This document shows positions 22,766 to 32,760 of a stretch of DNA of 64,000 bases, one piece after another. The position numbers and the translations under genes are program-made. Location: contig JAITYX010000087.1 in assembly GCA_021018815.1 (NCBI GenBank), positions 620,001 through 684,000 of the forward strand. Reading direction: 5' to 3'. The notes beneath the pieces were generated by a model. It was given only the letters and a program-made list of their open reading frames with translations. It did no database searches and had not been told where the DNA came from. How positions within the stretch are numbered: position 1 is the first letter of the stretch; the number at the start of each line of letters is the position of its first letter. This DNA comes from Talinum fruticosum. Lineage: Eukaryota; Streptophyta; Magnoliopsida; Caryophyllales; Talinaceae.

Positions 22766-24161
22766 GGCCTCTACCCATTCGGGTTCGTTAAGGGCCTCTA
22801 GTGCATTTTCGGGTTCAATTAATGAAATGAATGCGGTGAATGCACATAGTTTATGAAGAGAGGAACGAGTTCTTACCCCACTGTTGATATCGAAATGATG
22901 TTTTCTTGGGGATGACTGGGAGTAAATTTGAATGCTTTACCAGTTCTTTGATTCACCAGGTTTGTAGGCTGAATTGCTTGATCTTCGGAGGCTTGTTACG
23001 AGTGATCCTCTTCATTGACTTGTTCGTTACGAGTGACCTCTTGAGCTATCTCATTCCGAGCTTCCTCGTTACGAGTGGTCTCAATCTGAGTCTTAGTAGG
23101 CTCATCTTCGTCATCATCCTTTCCGAGCTTCGGTTACGAGCATGAAGACTCACTTGGTTTCTCCTGTTCAAGCTCATCAAATACTACGTGGATACTTTCT
23201 TCCACTTTGTTAGTTCGCTTGTTGAAGATACGATAAGCTTTGCTATGAGAGGAGTAACCCGGAAAAATGCCTTCGTCCGACCAGAGCATCGAACTTGGTC
23301 GGATGATCCTTACCATTGTTGTGGACGAAGCACTTACATCCGAAAGGTCCGAAATAGGAAATATTTGGCTTCTTCCCTTTGTAGAGCTCATAAGGTGTTT
23401 TCTTCAGAATGGAGTCCGATGAGGCATCGATTGAGAGTGTAGTTGGTCTGTGTTTATTGCCTCTGCCCAGAAATAGTAAGGCAAGTTGTGTTCAATCATC
23501 ATCGTTCTTGCTATTTCTTCAAGGGTTCTGTTCTTTCTCTCAACTACTCCATTCGTTGAGGAGTTCAGGTGCTTGAGAAGTTGTGAGAGATTCCATTCTT
23601 GTCACAAAACTACGAGAATTCCGAGTAGTCAAACTCCCTTCCATGGTCGGTTCGAATCTTTTGAATGCGAGTCCGAGACTCAACTTGAATCTTTCTACAG
23701 AGCTTGCTGAACTCCTTGAAGGCTTCATTCTTATGCTTGAGAAAACACACCCAGGTAAATCTTGAAAAATCATCAATAATAACAAGTATGTAAGATTTAC
23801 CTCCGAAACTCTTCACAGGAATTTCACCACATAGGTCCATATGCAGTAATTCAAGCACGTTGGATGTGGAAACTGTCTTCGGAGATTTGAATGAAGATCC
23901 GACTTGTTTCCCTCGGTGCATGCTTCACATACTTTGTCCCGATCTCCTACCCGAGAGCTTTACTTCTTTGGTGGTCTCATCCGTGATGTAGCACTTGGAT
24001 TGAGTGAATCTTACCTCTTGACCTTTATCACATAGCTGGGAGATGCTAAGTAGATTGTACTTTAGTCCTTTGACAAGGTAGATCGGGCTCACCAGATTGA
24101 TTCCATTTCTAATCTTCCCAATGCCCACTATCTTGCCTTCTTTGTCATCACCAAAAGTCAC
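22766..24161 (-). pseudogene. copia GAG-pre-integrase and integrase region
   Basis: At 23925-24161 VTFGDDKEGKIVGIG and LVKGLKYNLLSISQLC are the end of the protease and the GAG-pre-integrase segment. At 23610-23921 LLHMDLCGEIPVKSFGG, SYILVIIDDFSRFTW and IRTDHGREF show the first two catalytic Asp residues of integrase. The Glu region, at about 23480-23600 in another frame, has NRTLEEIARTM after it. The 23134-23391 piece has YSSHSKAYRIFNKRTNKVEES, the usual C-terminal part. Several single-base frameshifts break it. It would integrate the copia DNA. Confidence 0.87.
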
Positions 24162-24289
24162 ATTTCCTCCTTTATATGACTCCAGCTCGAAAAGAGTCCT
24201 TGGTCACCCGACATGTGTCGAGAACATCCACTATCCAGGTACCGGTGTCCTTTTGATCTTTTACGAGTGACTCGCAAAACAGAGAGAAT

Positions 24290-26089
24290 CTAACCCTTCT
24301 CACTTCCTCTAACGAACCCAGTAATATGCCTTATCGTGGTCCTTTTACGAGGAAGAAGGTGCTTCGGAACCCAGATTTGAATGACTTTGGGTTGTCCGAT
24401 TCCGAGTCTTCCTCTCGAGAACCGAGTCCGTGTCTCTTTCCTTTTAAAAACTTTTCCTTTTGAAACGAGGAGAAAATGGTTTCTTTTTGTAAATAGGTCC
24501 GGGTTTAGTCCTCCTTTCATTTACGTGAATGGGACCATGCTCAGCCTTTTTGAACTTTACGGTTACTGGAATCCTTTTGAACAATTCCGAGTAAGAATTA
24601 GATTCTTCCTCTTTGTTGAAACCAAGACCTTCTTTTCGAAACGAGACACATTGTGATCCTAAGAGCATGTCAAGGTTATTCGACCTTGAGTAAACTTTAA
24701 AACCAGATTTTGAGACTCGGTGAGCTTCGTTTCGAGTTGCTCATTTTCTTTCCTGAGTAACTCGGACTCGGTCTCATTAGTTTGAGCACTTGTCTTGAGT
24801 TCTCCGAGTGTGAGTCTCGGTTTTTCCAATTCGTTTTTAAAGAAGTGCTCTCGAAGTGATTGACTCAAGTTGTTCCTTGAAATGAGAAGAATCGGAATTG
24901 GACTTTTCTTCCAAAGTAAAGATATATTTAGCTAAATCAACTTTGGAGAATTTGAGGAAGTAGTTTATTACCTCTTGAGGATCGGTTTCCTCGTTGTTTG
25001 AGTCCGAGTCCGACTCTCTTTCGGCTTCCGAGTCGAAATTGCCATCGGACACTTCGAGTCATCCGAGTCCTCGTCGTCTTCGGATGAATCCTCATCGCTC
25101 CATGTTGCCATCATGGCCTTTTTCTTCTTCCTGTCCCTTCTTCCTTTTGGACGAGTCCTTGACTATGTGGTCTTCTGTTGCCATATTCAAAACATCCAGA
25201 ATTCTTAGACAAAAATAACTTTGAGGGTGAAGAAAACTTACCTTTTCTGTCTCTCTTGTCCTTTTGTAGAATTCTTCTTTTGGTCTTTTGTCCCATCTTT
25301 TATGCTTCATCATTCTCTTGAAGCCTCTTGCAATGAGTGCCATGGGATCATCTTCGAGTCGGAGGAGCTCGGACTAGCTTCTTTGGATTACGAGGCTTTA
25401 AGCGCAATGTTCTTTTTGGCAGTACCCTCGGCATCTTCTTCTTCCGGATGTATCTCATGAGTCGAAGCTTTCCGATGAGCTCGTCCGGCTTCAAGAGTGA
25501 GAGGTTCTGAGCCTCTTCTATGGGAGTCACCTTAGGACCCCATCGTCTCTTGGGTAGGCTTCGAGAATTTTCCGGCACATTTCTTCATGGGAGATTTTCT
25601 TTCCCAGAGATTTGAGATTGTTGGTGATCTCTGTGAAGCATATGAACATCCGAGTAATGTTCTCTTCGGCTCCATTTTGAAAAGCTCTTATTTGTGAAGA
25701 TACTTGACTGATCTTCGCTTGTATCACCGACTTGTACCTTCGTAGGTGTTGACCGAGTGTCCCAAACCTCTTTAGCGAGTCACGAGCAGAGACTCGATTA
25801 TATTCTTCCGAGCTTATGGCGCACATGAGGATGTTCATGGCTTTGAAGTTCTTTACGAACTTCTCTGCCTCGCTGGTGTGAACTCGGCCTTTGTCTTGGG
25901 AAGGATTCTGAATTCATCTGTCTTCGTTGGAATGTAGTTTCCTTGTTGTATGATTTCCCATACTTCTTCATCATGATCCATGAGGAAACATTCCATAAGT
26001 TTCTTCAAGTGACCAAAATTTGAACCTTTGAATTTTGGTGGTCCGTTGGAAGATCTTCCTTCGTCGAACTCTCCGGTGTTACGAGCCAT
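24290..26089 (-). pseudogene. copia gag
   Basis: The start is MARNTGEFDEGRSSNG, followed by PPKFKGSNFGHLKKLMECFL (DUF4219/UBN2-type gag start). Then come VSSQIRAFQNGAEENI, EEMCRKILEAYPRD and PIEEAQNLSLLKPDELIGKL. Downstream, MALIARGFKRMMKHK is the typical region before the zinc knuckle; I could not see an intact CCHC motif. A charged Ser/Glu/Asp-rich segment (SDGNFDSEAERESDSDS, 24837-25052) and KNELEKPRLTLGELKT follow. At least five frame changes occur. Gag builds the particle. Confidence 0.87.
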
Positions 26090-26134
26090 CCGATCTTTAA
26101 ACCTTTGGATTGTTAGATCCTTTCCGAAAGGCTA

Positions 26135-26147
26135 GGCTCGATACCAA
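26135..26147 (-). other. tRNA-iMet-like primer binding site of the copia element
   Basis: On the minus strand TTGGTATCGAGCC lies one base from the 5' LTR. The standard copia site is TGGTATCAGAGCC, complementary to initiator tRNA-Met, so this site lacks one A. Confidence 0.85.
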
Positions 26148-26148
26148 T

Positions 26149-26384
26149 TGAAGGTTTGCTCGGGGAGAGTCCGAGTCACCCTAGAGGGGGTGAATAGGGT
26201 GATAGAAAATTCTTCGTGAAAACACACTCTTTTTAACGAAAAGAGGCAAAACAGTTTACGAGTCTAAACGCGGGGTCGGAAAAGATTGGACTCGAAAGCA
26301 ATGAATCGGAATAAACAAGTGCGAGTAAAGTTGTCCGAGTCTAGAATGAACTCGGAAAGATATTGAGCAGTGTCCGAGTCTTCA
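26149..26384 (-). repeat. 5' LTR of the copia element
   Basis: Runs from TGAAGGTTTGCTCGGG to GTCCGAGTCTTCA, with inverted TGAAG/CTTCA ends. It is followed by TCGAC, the right copy of the target duplication. As the 5' LTR on the minus strand it would carry the element promoter. Confidence 0.93.
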
Positions 26385-26880
26385 TCGACCTTGCAACGAG
26401 CCTTCAAAAGGGACATGTTAGATCCCTCATATAAGGGCTTCTCAGCTGCTTGCACCAACTCAATGAATTTTTTGCCTTTGGAGTGGGCTCTTCTTCCTCA
26501 TCATTTAATCCCAGCTCGATCGTGTCGGATGTCATTAGAGCATATGCATCCAACACCATATCTCGTATGGGGTTTACTTCAACCTCCACATTAGAAGAGT
26601 TGCTAGGATGTGCTGCCTCATTAAAGGTTTCACCATGACAAACCCACTTATAATAATTAGGTCGAAAACCTTGCTTGTATAGATGAAGCTTCACTATGTC
26701 CACATCCAAGTAAGGCCCATTCCAGCACTTAATGCATGGGCACTTGATCCTGTTCATTGTTTGATACACCTCTTGCTCGGTAGCGAGACTCAATGTACTC
26801 TTCAACTTTTCAACAAAAATCGTGCTAAGGTACCCGTCTAAATCAAGCCTATGGTATATCCAAACTCGATTTGGATCCAT
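26385..26880 (-). pseudogene. TNP2 transposase, N-terminal part
   Basis: Begins MDPNRVWIYHRLDLDGY, then LATEQEVYQTMNRIKCPC and KLHLYKQGFRPNYYKWVCHG, the transposase-associated domain at the N-terminus of plant CACTA transposases. It has a zinc-binding CPCIKC pair. After an acidic linker it reaches SNMSLLKARCKV, where the copia interrupts it; the rest continues left of 20108, apparently one base out of frame. A CAG directly before the ATG might be an acceptor site. Confidence 0.88.
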
Positions 26881-27143
26881 CTGTTTGTTTGTTATTTACA
26901 ATACTAATTGTTTGAATATGAGTAGACTTATCAAGAATAATTATATTCAAAGCAAATAATAGTTAAAATAGTTACATATACTAATCAAATAAAACATATT
27001 AATTTCTCTTATTAGTAAGATATAATATATAAAGACATATATTGATTTGATCCGATGACCGGAATAGACAGAAGGATTTCTAGAAAAGGCATATGAATAT
27101 AGGCTAAGTGTAGAACATGACAGGTAAATGCAGTAATACTTGT

Positions 27144-27145
<2 letters not shown>

Positions 27146-27213
<68 letters not shown>
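27146..27213. repeat. (TA)n microsatellite
   Basis: About 34 TA units between the transposase and the captured LRR kinase exons, possibly within the intron that preceded the first captured exon. Confidence 0.98.
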
Positions 27214-27216
<3 letters not shown>

Positions 27217-27283
27217 ACATATATTTGTAATTACATCTGTTTGGTATTTGGGATTCTAGTTCTATTGCTTGCTTTTGGTTTAG

Positions 27284-27900
27284 GAATCTATCCAACAACA
27301 ATCTCACGGGAAATATACCAGAATTTTTAGTTGACATGCCATCCTTGCTAGTTGTGTAAGATGAAGTTTCTTTAAAATTGGTTATGACAATATGCGGGAT
27401 AATACTGGCCACTCTTTTTTTTTTTTGTTCGAGTAGCGACCTGAGCTGGAATAACCTTGTTGGTTCAGTACCCATCAGGCTCACGAGACGAGTAAAGAAT
27501 GACTTTTTATCATTAAGGTGTGATTACTACTTTGGAATTGGTTTCAAAGCATATAGCGCATCCTTTTTCTTTAAATTGTGATCAATATTGCATTGGTGAT
27601 GTGTGAGTGACTGCTTTTACGTATAAGCTTGTGTGTCAAATATATACTTAAACAAATTATTTAGTTTCTCATGCTTGATTTACAATTATAATGTTAATTT
27701 TCTAGATTGGAAGGCAATCCAAATCTATGTACTTTAGACACTTGCAGAAAAACAGGCAAGAAGCATAAGGTTTTGACTCTGTGGTTCCAATGGCTACTTC
27801 TTTGTTAGTGCTTCTAATTGCTATTGCTTGTGATATATTTTGCACGCTTATAAGGAAGAGGAAATCAAGTATTCTTTTATTTCTTCTAGAACGAGAGGAG
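27284..27900 (+). pseudogene. captured fragment of an LRR receptor-like kinase gene (three exons, no kinase)
   Basis: Exon 1 (27284-27355) is exactly 72 nt, flanked by TTTAG and GTAAG, and encodes LSNNNLTGNIPEFLVDMPSL, one LRR. Exon 2 (27437-27517, 81 nt, after GAGTAG, before GTGTGA) encodes DLSWNNLVGSVP and VKNDFLSL. Exon 3 starts at 27706 after TTTCTAG and encodes LEGNPNLCTLDTCRKTGKK, then a hydrophobic segment after a frame change (TSLLVLLIAIAC) and basic RKRKSS. All three exons join in phase. This order matches the end of the ectodomain and the membrane span of LRR-I/malectin-like receptor kinases. The kinase domain and upstream exons are absent. It lies inside the CACTA, next to its transposase and on the opposite strand, so it is probably captured DNA. 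Confidence 0.82.
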
Positions 27901-27996
27901 TTCAAGACTGAAATTAATTGAAACCAATACCTCATATATATAAATACATATGTAGAAAACACGAAAACGAAAACACAATGGAGAGAGATAGATTAC

Positions 27997-28062
27997 CTCA
28001 ATTTGAGCCCGAAGGAATTTGATACAACCAATTGCTTCTAGCAAGATTGAGGTAGTGTCGAT
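27997..28062 (-). pseudogene. captured bHLH transcription factor exon
   Basis: A 66-nt open exon on the minus strand lies between TTTTGCAG and GTAATC and encodes IDTTSILLEAIGCIKFL followed by RAQIE. It closely resembles the second-helix exon of a plant bHLH subfamily, which typically reads TDTASVLLEAIGYIKFL; to my knowledge that exon also has 22 codons. The basic region and first helix are not visible to the right. It sits about 100 bp from the LRR kinase fragment, in the opposite orientation, inside the CACTA. The residues differ modestly from the family pattern (Ile for Thr, Cys for Tyr). Confidence 0.78.
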
Positions 28063-29207
28063 CTGCAAAATTGGGTTTAAAAAGAATTTTTATCATACGA
28101 GTAGCAGAACATATAACACAACAGAACATATCGCAGAACATATAAATTCTTTTTCTGGGTAACTTGAAGTATACACAAGTCTTATACTTTTATTGTTCTT
28201 ATTACACTTGTTTATGACCATGGATATATTCTCATTAATTTGCATTGAAGTTCATCAGAATGGGAGAAGAATATCCCAGTCTAGCAATTTAAATAGAAAG
28301 AATTTTCAACTTCTTTTTATGATTATTTTCCTTTTTCTTTAGTTTTTCTTTGGAAAATCCTTAATTTTCTAGGCACTAAAAATTTTATACCTACAATTGC
28401 AGTATAAAGTGAGAGAGGAAAAGAAACAGAGAATCCAACTTGAGGTTGAAATGTACTGCTACTAGGTGTCCTCGTTTTCTCTCGTCGGTTCGGTAATGGG
28501 ATTATCCGCAATTTTCCCTTTTATGTTACTACTACAAAATTGACCTCTTCTTGTTGACATTATGCTACACAAGCTGGTTTTGGTTCCTTGGAGTCTTATC
28601 TTATCAAACTTCACTATCTAGGATATACATGAAACTGTTGTAAATAAACTACTGAAATTAAAGTTTCCGTGGCCTTACCCCATGAAAGCAGCAATCAAGA
28701 AGGTGATAGTAGGGATTAGGTTAGACGTTGCACTTGAGACCGATGAGGAAGCCAGGTATAAGCCTTCATAGCATGCGATGCACGCACGCGAGTTTCCAGA
28801 ATTGATGGTTTACTTAATTTATGATCTGTCAATTTGCACGAGCAGTCAAAATGCCTATTTTAGTGGCTTGAAATTAAAATGAAAGGGGCATACGGTAGCT
28901 TATGAGTCCAATGAGGGAAGAGATTAAAGCAAGTGATAAAGCCAAGAGTCCTGTGAATCAAAATCATCATTTGGCACTTAGAATTTTATCAAATTCCAAA
29001 TCTACTCCCAATGCCACTGCCAAATCATAATCTCTAGCTTGATCATGGGACATACATACATACATGCATGCATGACGATACATTTTCAGATTCAGATTCG
29101 AGAGAGAATTGAATTAATGTTTTCGGATAGGCGGAAGGAAATAAAATGCATATTACCCCAATTACTTGCTCATATAGAAACACACACACACACACACACA
29201 TACACAT

Positions 29208-29272
<65 letters not shown>

Positions 29273-29929
29273 AATGCGGTGATAAGGAAAGGAAATTACA
29301 GCAAAGAAGAGGAACACAAATGGCAACGAGCAACAATATAGTACCATTACGAGCAAAATGATTACAACAATTACAAACTAAGCATCATAATTATTATTAC
29401 AACAAAATTTCACAAACAAATCAAGCACATTAGCTTTCAAACACAGACAAATTGCAAAAGGCCATAGAAATATAGGATTTAATGTTTACAATTTCAACAA
29501 CCAAAAACATTCAAAAACCACGACCCTTGAGAGAGAGAAATTGGGTCACATAAGTGTGATAGAAGCATAATTAAGCACAATTTTGAAACCCTAACCTTTG
29601 TAAGTCGCCTTTTAAACACCGGAGAACCACCTCAGCAACGCTAGAGAATCCCTATAACGAAGAAGTCACCATTAGAGAGAGAGAAAGAGAGAGAAAGGGA
29701 TAGGCTCGTAGATTCACTAACGAAAGACAGAGAGAACAAGAGGAAGGAAGGCTGGCATTTACTGCAGAAGAAAGCTCGGCTAGATTCACCAATGGAAGAG
29801 GAAGGAAGGAACAAGTATCAAGTGAGGAAGGAAGGAGAAAGTATCAAGCGCGAAATGGAAAGGATTCATGGTTGGTTTTTGGGAATTCGAGTAACGATTT
29901 AGCATTGAAAAAACAATTGCATAGCGAGA
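28063..29929. other. CACTA right-arm interior without recognised genes
   Basis: AT-rich sequence between the captured exons and the right subterminal array. One short plus-strand frame near 28684 (MKAAIKKVIVGIRLDV) is open but unrecognised. A CA/GA microsatellite lies at 29181-29269. The stretch 29600-29880 is rich in GAGAGA and GGAAGGAA and may be the 5' leader or promoter side of the minus-strand transposase gene. More captured sequence could be hidden here, but I could not identify any. Confidence 0.5.
29181..29269. repeat. (CA)n-(GA)n compound microsatellite
   Basis: A run of CA units, two of them interrupted by T, passes directly into about 26 GA units. It produces artefactual RERERE and SLSLSL frames. 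Confidence 0.98.
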
Positions 29930-30140
29930 GGAAACGAAAAGAGTATTTCATCTCCGAAATTCGTCACCAATAGCAACGAAAATCAAATTTCATTGCTTGA
30001 GTAAAAGTAGCTTCAGTAGCAGTCAGCAACCCTCACGGTTTCGTCGTTGAATAAAAATAATTAGTCGCTAAATTTCATTTTGAAATGAAAAAATGAATTT
30101 GTCATTGAAATTCGCCGCTATTTGAGCATTTTTTGTAATG
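29930..30140. repeat. right subterminal repeats and terminus of the large CACTA
   Basis: Contains ATCTCCGAAATTCGTC, TCGTCGTTGAATAAA and GTCGCTAAATTTCA phrases matching the left array. It ends TTTTTTGTAATG, followed by the ACC duplication. Confidence 0.8.
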
Positions 30141-32161
30141 ACCGTTGTCCAGTCCCAGAACCGCCTCGCTATCGCCGCTGCTATCGACGCCCGCTGCTGC
30201 TACCTGCGATCTTGGCAGCTGCCTCCACCTCCAGCCACCGGCACCACCGGTCGTTTGCCGCCTGCTTGCCACCACCAGCCGCTGCCGCACCCTAACGCCG
30301 ACCACCGGAGCTTCGTTCAACCCATTCCTTTGACCTTAAAAACCTCATTCTTGTGGTTTTGGGTAAAAACCTCAAACCTTCAACTAATCACTTAAATTTT
30401 TGAAAATAATTAGTTACATGTTGCATGCAAGGAATCATTGTGTAAAAAAAAAAAAACGGATTTTGTGAGGTTATGTTAGTGAAAAATAAAATGTGCTTGA
30501 TTTATGTGGTTGGATGTTTATGAAAGTGAAAATTTGGATTTGTGAAAGTTATTTAAGTTACAAGAAAATTTTGTACACTAGGATTATTGGATAAATGATT
30601 GTGGATTGTAAATTTTGGGAAAGAAATTTGGTTATTGTGATGATTTGAAGGTTGAAGGAAAAATTTGGAAGTAGAGATTAAATCAAATGGACATGCATGT
30701 CAAGTTAAAATGAAACCTTGGAGAAACATGACATTATGCGAGAAATTTAAGAAAAATGGGCATGCATGTTGTTTTTCTTTGGAGTATATGTATAAAAATG
30801 TAAATTAAAGAAAATAAGTGATTTTGGTAGCTTAAAGAGAATAAGTGATTTTGAAGATTTAAATAATTAAAGGAAATAGGCGAATATAGTGATTTAAAGA
30901 AATTAAAGGAAATAAGCGAATTTGGTGATTTGAAGAAATTTAAGGAAATAAGTGAACTTAGGCGATTTATAAGAATTGGGTAAGGTATTCAAGTGAAGAA
31001 TTAAGCGATAAGGTGAGCAAGAGGCCTAATTAAAAAGGGATCGATTAAAGTGTTGAGTGTTTACGGAGAAATGGGTAATTGGACGTTATGATCATATTGC
31101 GAGATAAGGGGGTTGATGCATTACTTTAAACTTCAACCTATTGAGATTAACCCATCGATTTAACCAACTACGAAGTGCTTTGCTTAAATAAGTTCATCTA
31201 GACACAGGAAGTTATAAAACATAATAATAAAAGTGATAACAATAGTAATAATAATAACAACGATAATAATAGTGATAGAAAATTTAGTTACTAAAAGTAT
31301 TGAATATATTAATGAAACACTTTATTTTTTAAGGTTATCAATGTCGAGTCATCCGAGTGAGCAATTTGTAAAGAATAAAAGGAAGGATAACACCAAGAAC
31401 TAAGGTACATTTATTGCTTGTATCTTATGAAAATCCACATGTTTATATATAACAACATCAAAATGGTTTGCTTAATGAAAAGAACCATTTCAAATATTAT
31501 TTGTCATCTAGTTACGTGACCCGCCCCATATTTATCATGTTATATCATGATCACATCATATAATACATTTGGCCCTTATCAACCGGACTTCTCGATCGAT
31601 CCGGGTGTGCGCATATTTAGAAATATTAATGATCGTAAGGAGCCACTCGGATAATAAATGAATAATTGTTTTACTGTAATCTTCCTGTCGACTTATAAAT
31701 GAATTGAAATGCATGCGCTCAAAATTACATCTTCACTCATTTATTTACGAGTACATGGATAAGCGTGCTAAGCCTCAACTCATTATTTCAAAATGTTTTC
31801 TCTATTTTGTTTTAGGGAAGGCTAATGCGAAGGAAGTAGGAAGTAGGCTATCCGCTAGTCGAAGTGTCTTAAGGCTCACAATGGCAGTGACATGTCGTGT
31901 CTTGGGTCGTCCTTGTTATTGTCAATAAGTCATTACCATGTTGGCATGTTAATTAATTTCCCTACTCATGTTATTCAATGTTGGACATTTTTACTCTACA
32001 AACTTGAAACCTATTAAGTAACATATGTAATCAGTTGAATGTTGCCTTGTTCCTTATTTGGAGTGCGGTAACGTCTCTAATGTTACTTTCATTACGTTAA
32101 TTACTAGTTAATCGGTCATTCTGGTTAACGTGGTGATTATGAGATTTGGAGGGGTGTTACA

Positions 32162-32760
32162 ACCGGGATTTCATCACCGGGCCAACAAATAAAATAAATA
32201 GCAAAAGGGATGATATGTTTTAGATGTCTACACTACTTTTGCAATTTGCCGCGACTTTTGTGGTCGTGGTGGAAAATTCTTCTTCAATTAGAATACGAGC
32301 ATCTCTAAGGGCAGTAAAGCTCATGAAAGGCAAGAACTTTAAGTGTTGGTTAGAAGCTGGCCGTAAATTCTTAACAATGATTCTTATTTGATCCTTTTTG
32401 GAAGGTCTCGTCTATTATGTGAGCAGCCTTTGCTCTCCAGCAAGTGAGAAAATCGAGTAAATCTTTCCTTGTCTTCCTATTTAAGCAATTCCAAGTCTCA
32501 AAGAGTAACAAGTATGTCGGTGTTGTAGGAGTATTGATGTAGAAACTCCATAAAAAGTTTGTCCAATTTATGACCTTACGTGTGTCAAAACGTTGTACCG
32601 TTTCATGACGTCCTTGTCAAATGTCCATGGAAAGATGACATGGTATGCGTCCTTTGGTACAATTTTCAGTCATTGCTCATATAAAATTTCGTAAATGATG
32701 ATGAGGATTTTCAGAACCATGAAATTTAATGTCCGGCATAGTGATTTATTCCTGCTCAAC
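32162..32760 (-). pseudogene. Ogre/Tat-type LTR end joined to a gag remnant
   Basis: 32162-32229 is the end of the split Ogre-type LTR (GATTTCATCACCGGGCC to GATGTCTACA). From 32230 the minus strand encodes gag pieces similar to those at 45110-45560: MDI near PCHLSMDI, then INWTNFLWSFYIN, ETWNCLNRKTRKDLLDFL, SKKDQIRIIVKNL and ALRDARILIEEEFS. Gag therefore abuts the 3' LTR directly, with no pol or 3' noncoding region between them. Frames are broken. Either a deletion joined them or this is a pol-less derivative like the element at 40642-49404. Confidence 0.7.

Larger units (their letters stand above)
20108..26384 (-). mobile_element. Ty1/copia retrotransposon inserted in the CACTA transposase
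   Basis: Short LTRs of 237 and 236 bp bound a minus-strand gag-protease-integrase-reverse transcriptase-RNase H order, which defines copia. The flanks are TCGAT on the left and TCGAC on the right, a 5-bp duplication with one change, placed within transposase coding sequence. The LTRs differ by about six transitions and three one-base indels, roughly 97 percent identity, the most similar LTR pair in the window. Even so, the coding region has many frameshifts and a mutated reverse-transcriptase active site, so this copy would have needed enzymes from elsewhere if it was already defective on insertion. Confidence 0.93.
16161..30140 (-). mobile_element. large TNP2-type CACTA transposon carrying host gene fragments
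   Basis: The left end reads CACAACAAGACAACTT and the right end, reverse complemented, reads CATTACAAAAAATGCT; both are one or two changes from the consensus CACTACAAGAAAA. The flanks are ACC on both sides (16158-16160 and 30141-30143), the expected 3-bp duplication. Subterminal repeats of the type CGTCGCTAA and GATGAAA fill both ends (16190-16590 and 29930-30130). The minus strand carries a TNP2 transposase split by a copia element. Cargo at 27284-28062 includes pieces of an LRR kinase gene and a bHLH gene. Total 13.98 kb, or 7.7 kb without the copia. The mutated ends and broken genes suggest it is immobile. Confidence 0.88.
15505..32161 (+). mobile_element. gypsy-type LTR (solo), interrupted by the large CACTA
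   Basis: The left end reads TTTAATGCCCCGACC (a likely mutated TGTAATGCCCC) and the right end reads GGAGGGGTGTTACA, the same end type as the solo LTR at 3230-6479. Flanks are ATTGG on the left and ACCGG on the right, consistent with a 5-bp duplication that has two C-to-T changes. Without the CACTA the LTR is about 2.7 kb (15505-16160 plus 30141-32161) and has no gag or pol. A TATA-like CTATTTAAAC at 16012-16021, followed by a CT-rich, GC-rich leader, suggests plus-strand orientation. The A-rich right half holds an imperfect AAT/AAC tract near 31220-31280. Confidence 0.65.

Noticed and set aside
29039..29356. RERERE and SLSLSL open frames
   Set aside because: Products of the CA/GA microsatellite, not genes.
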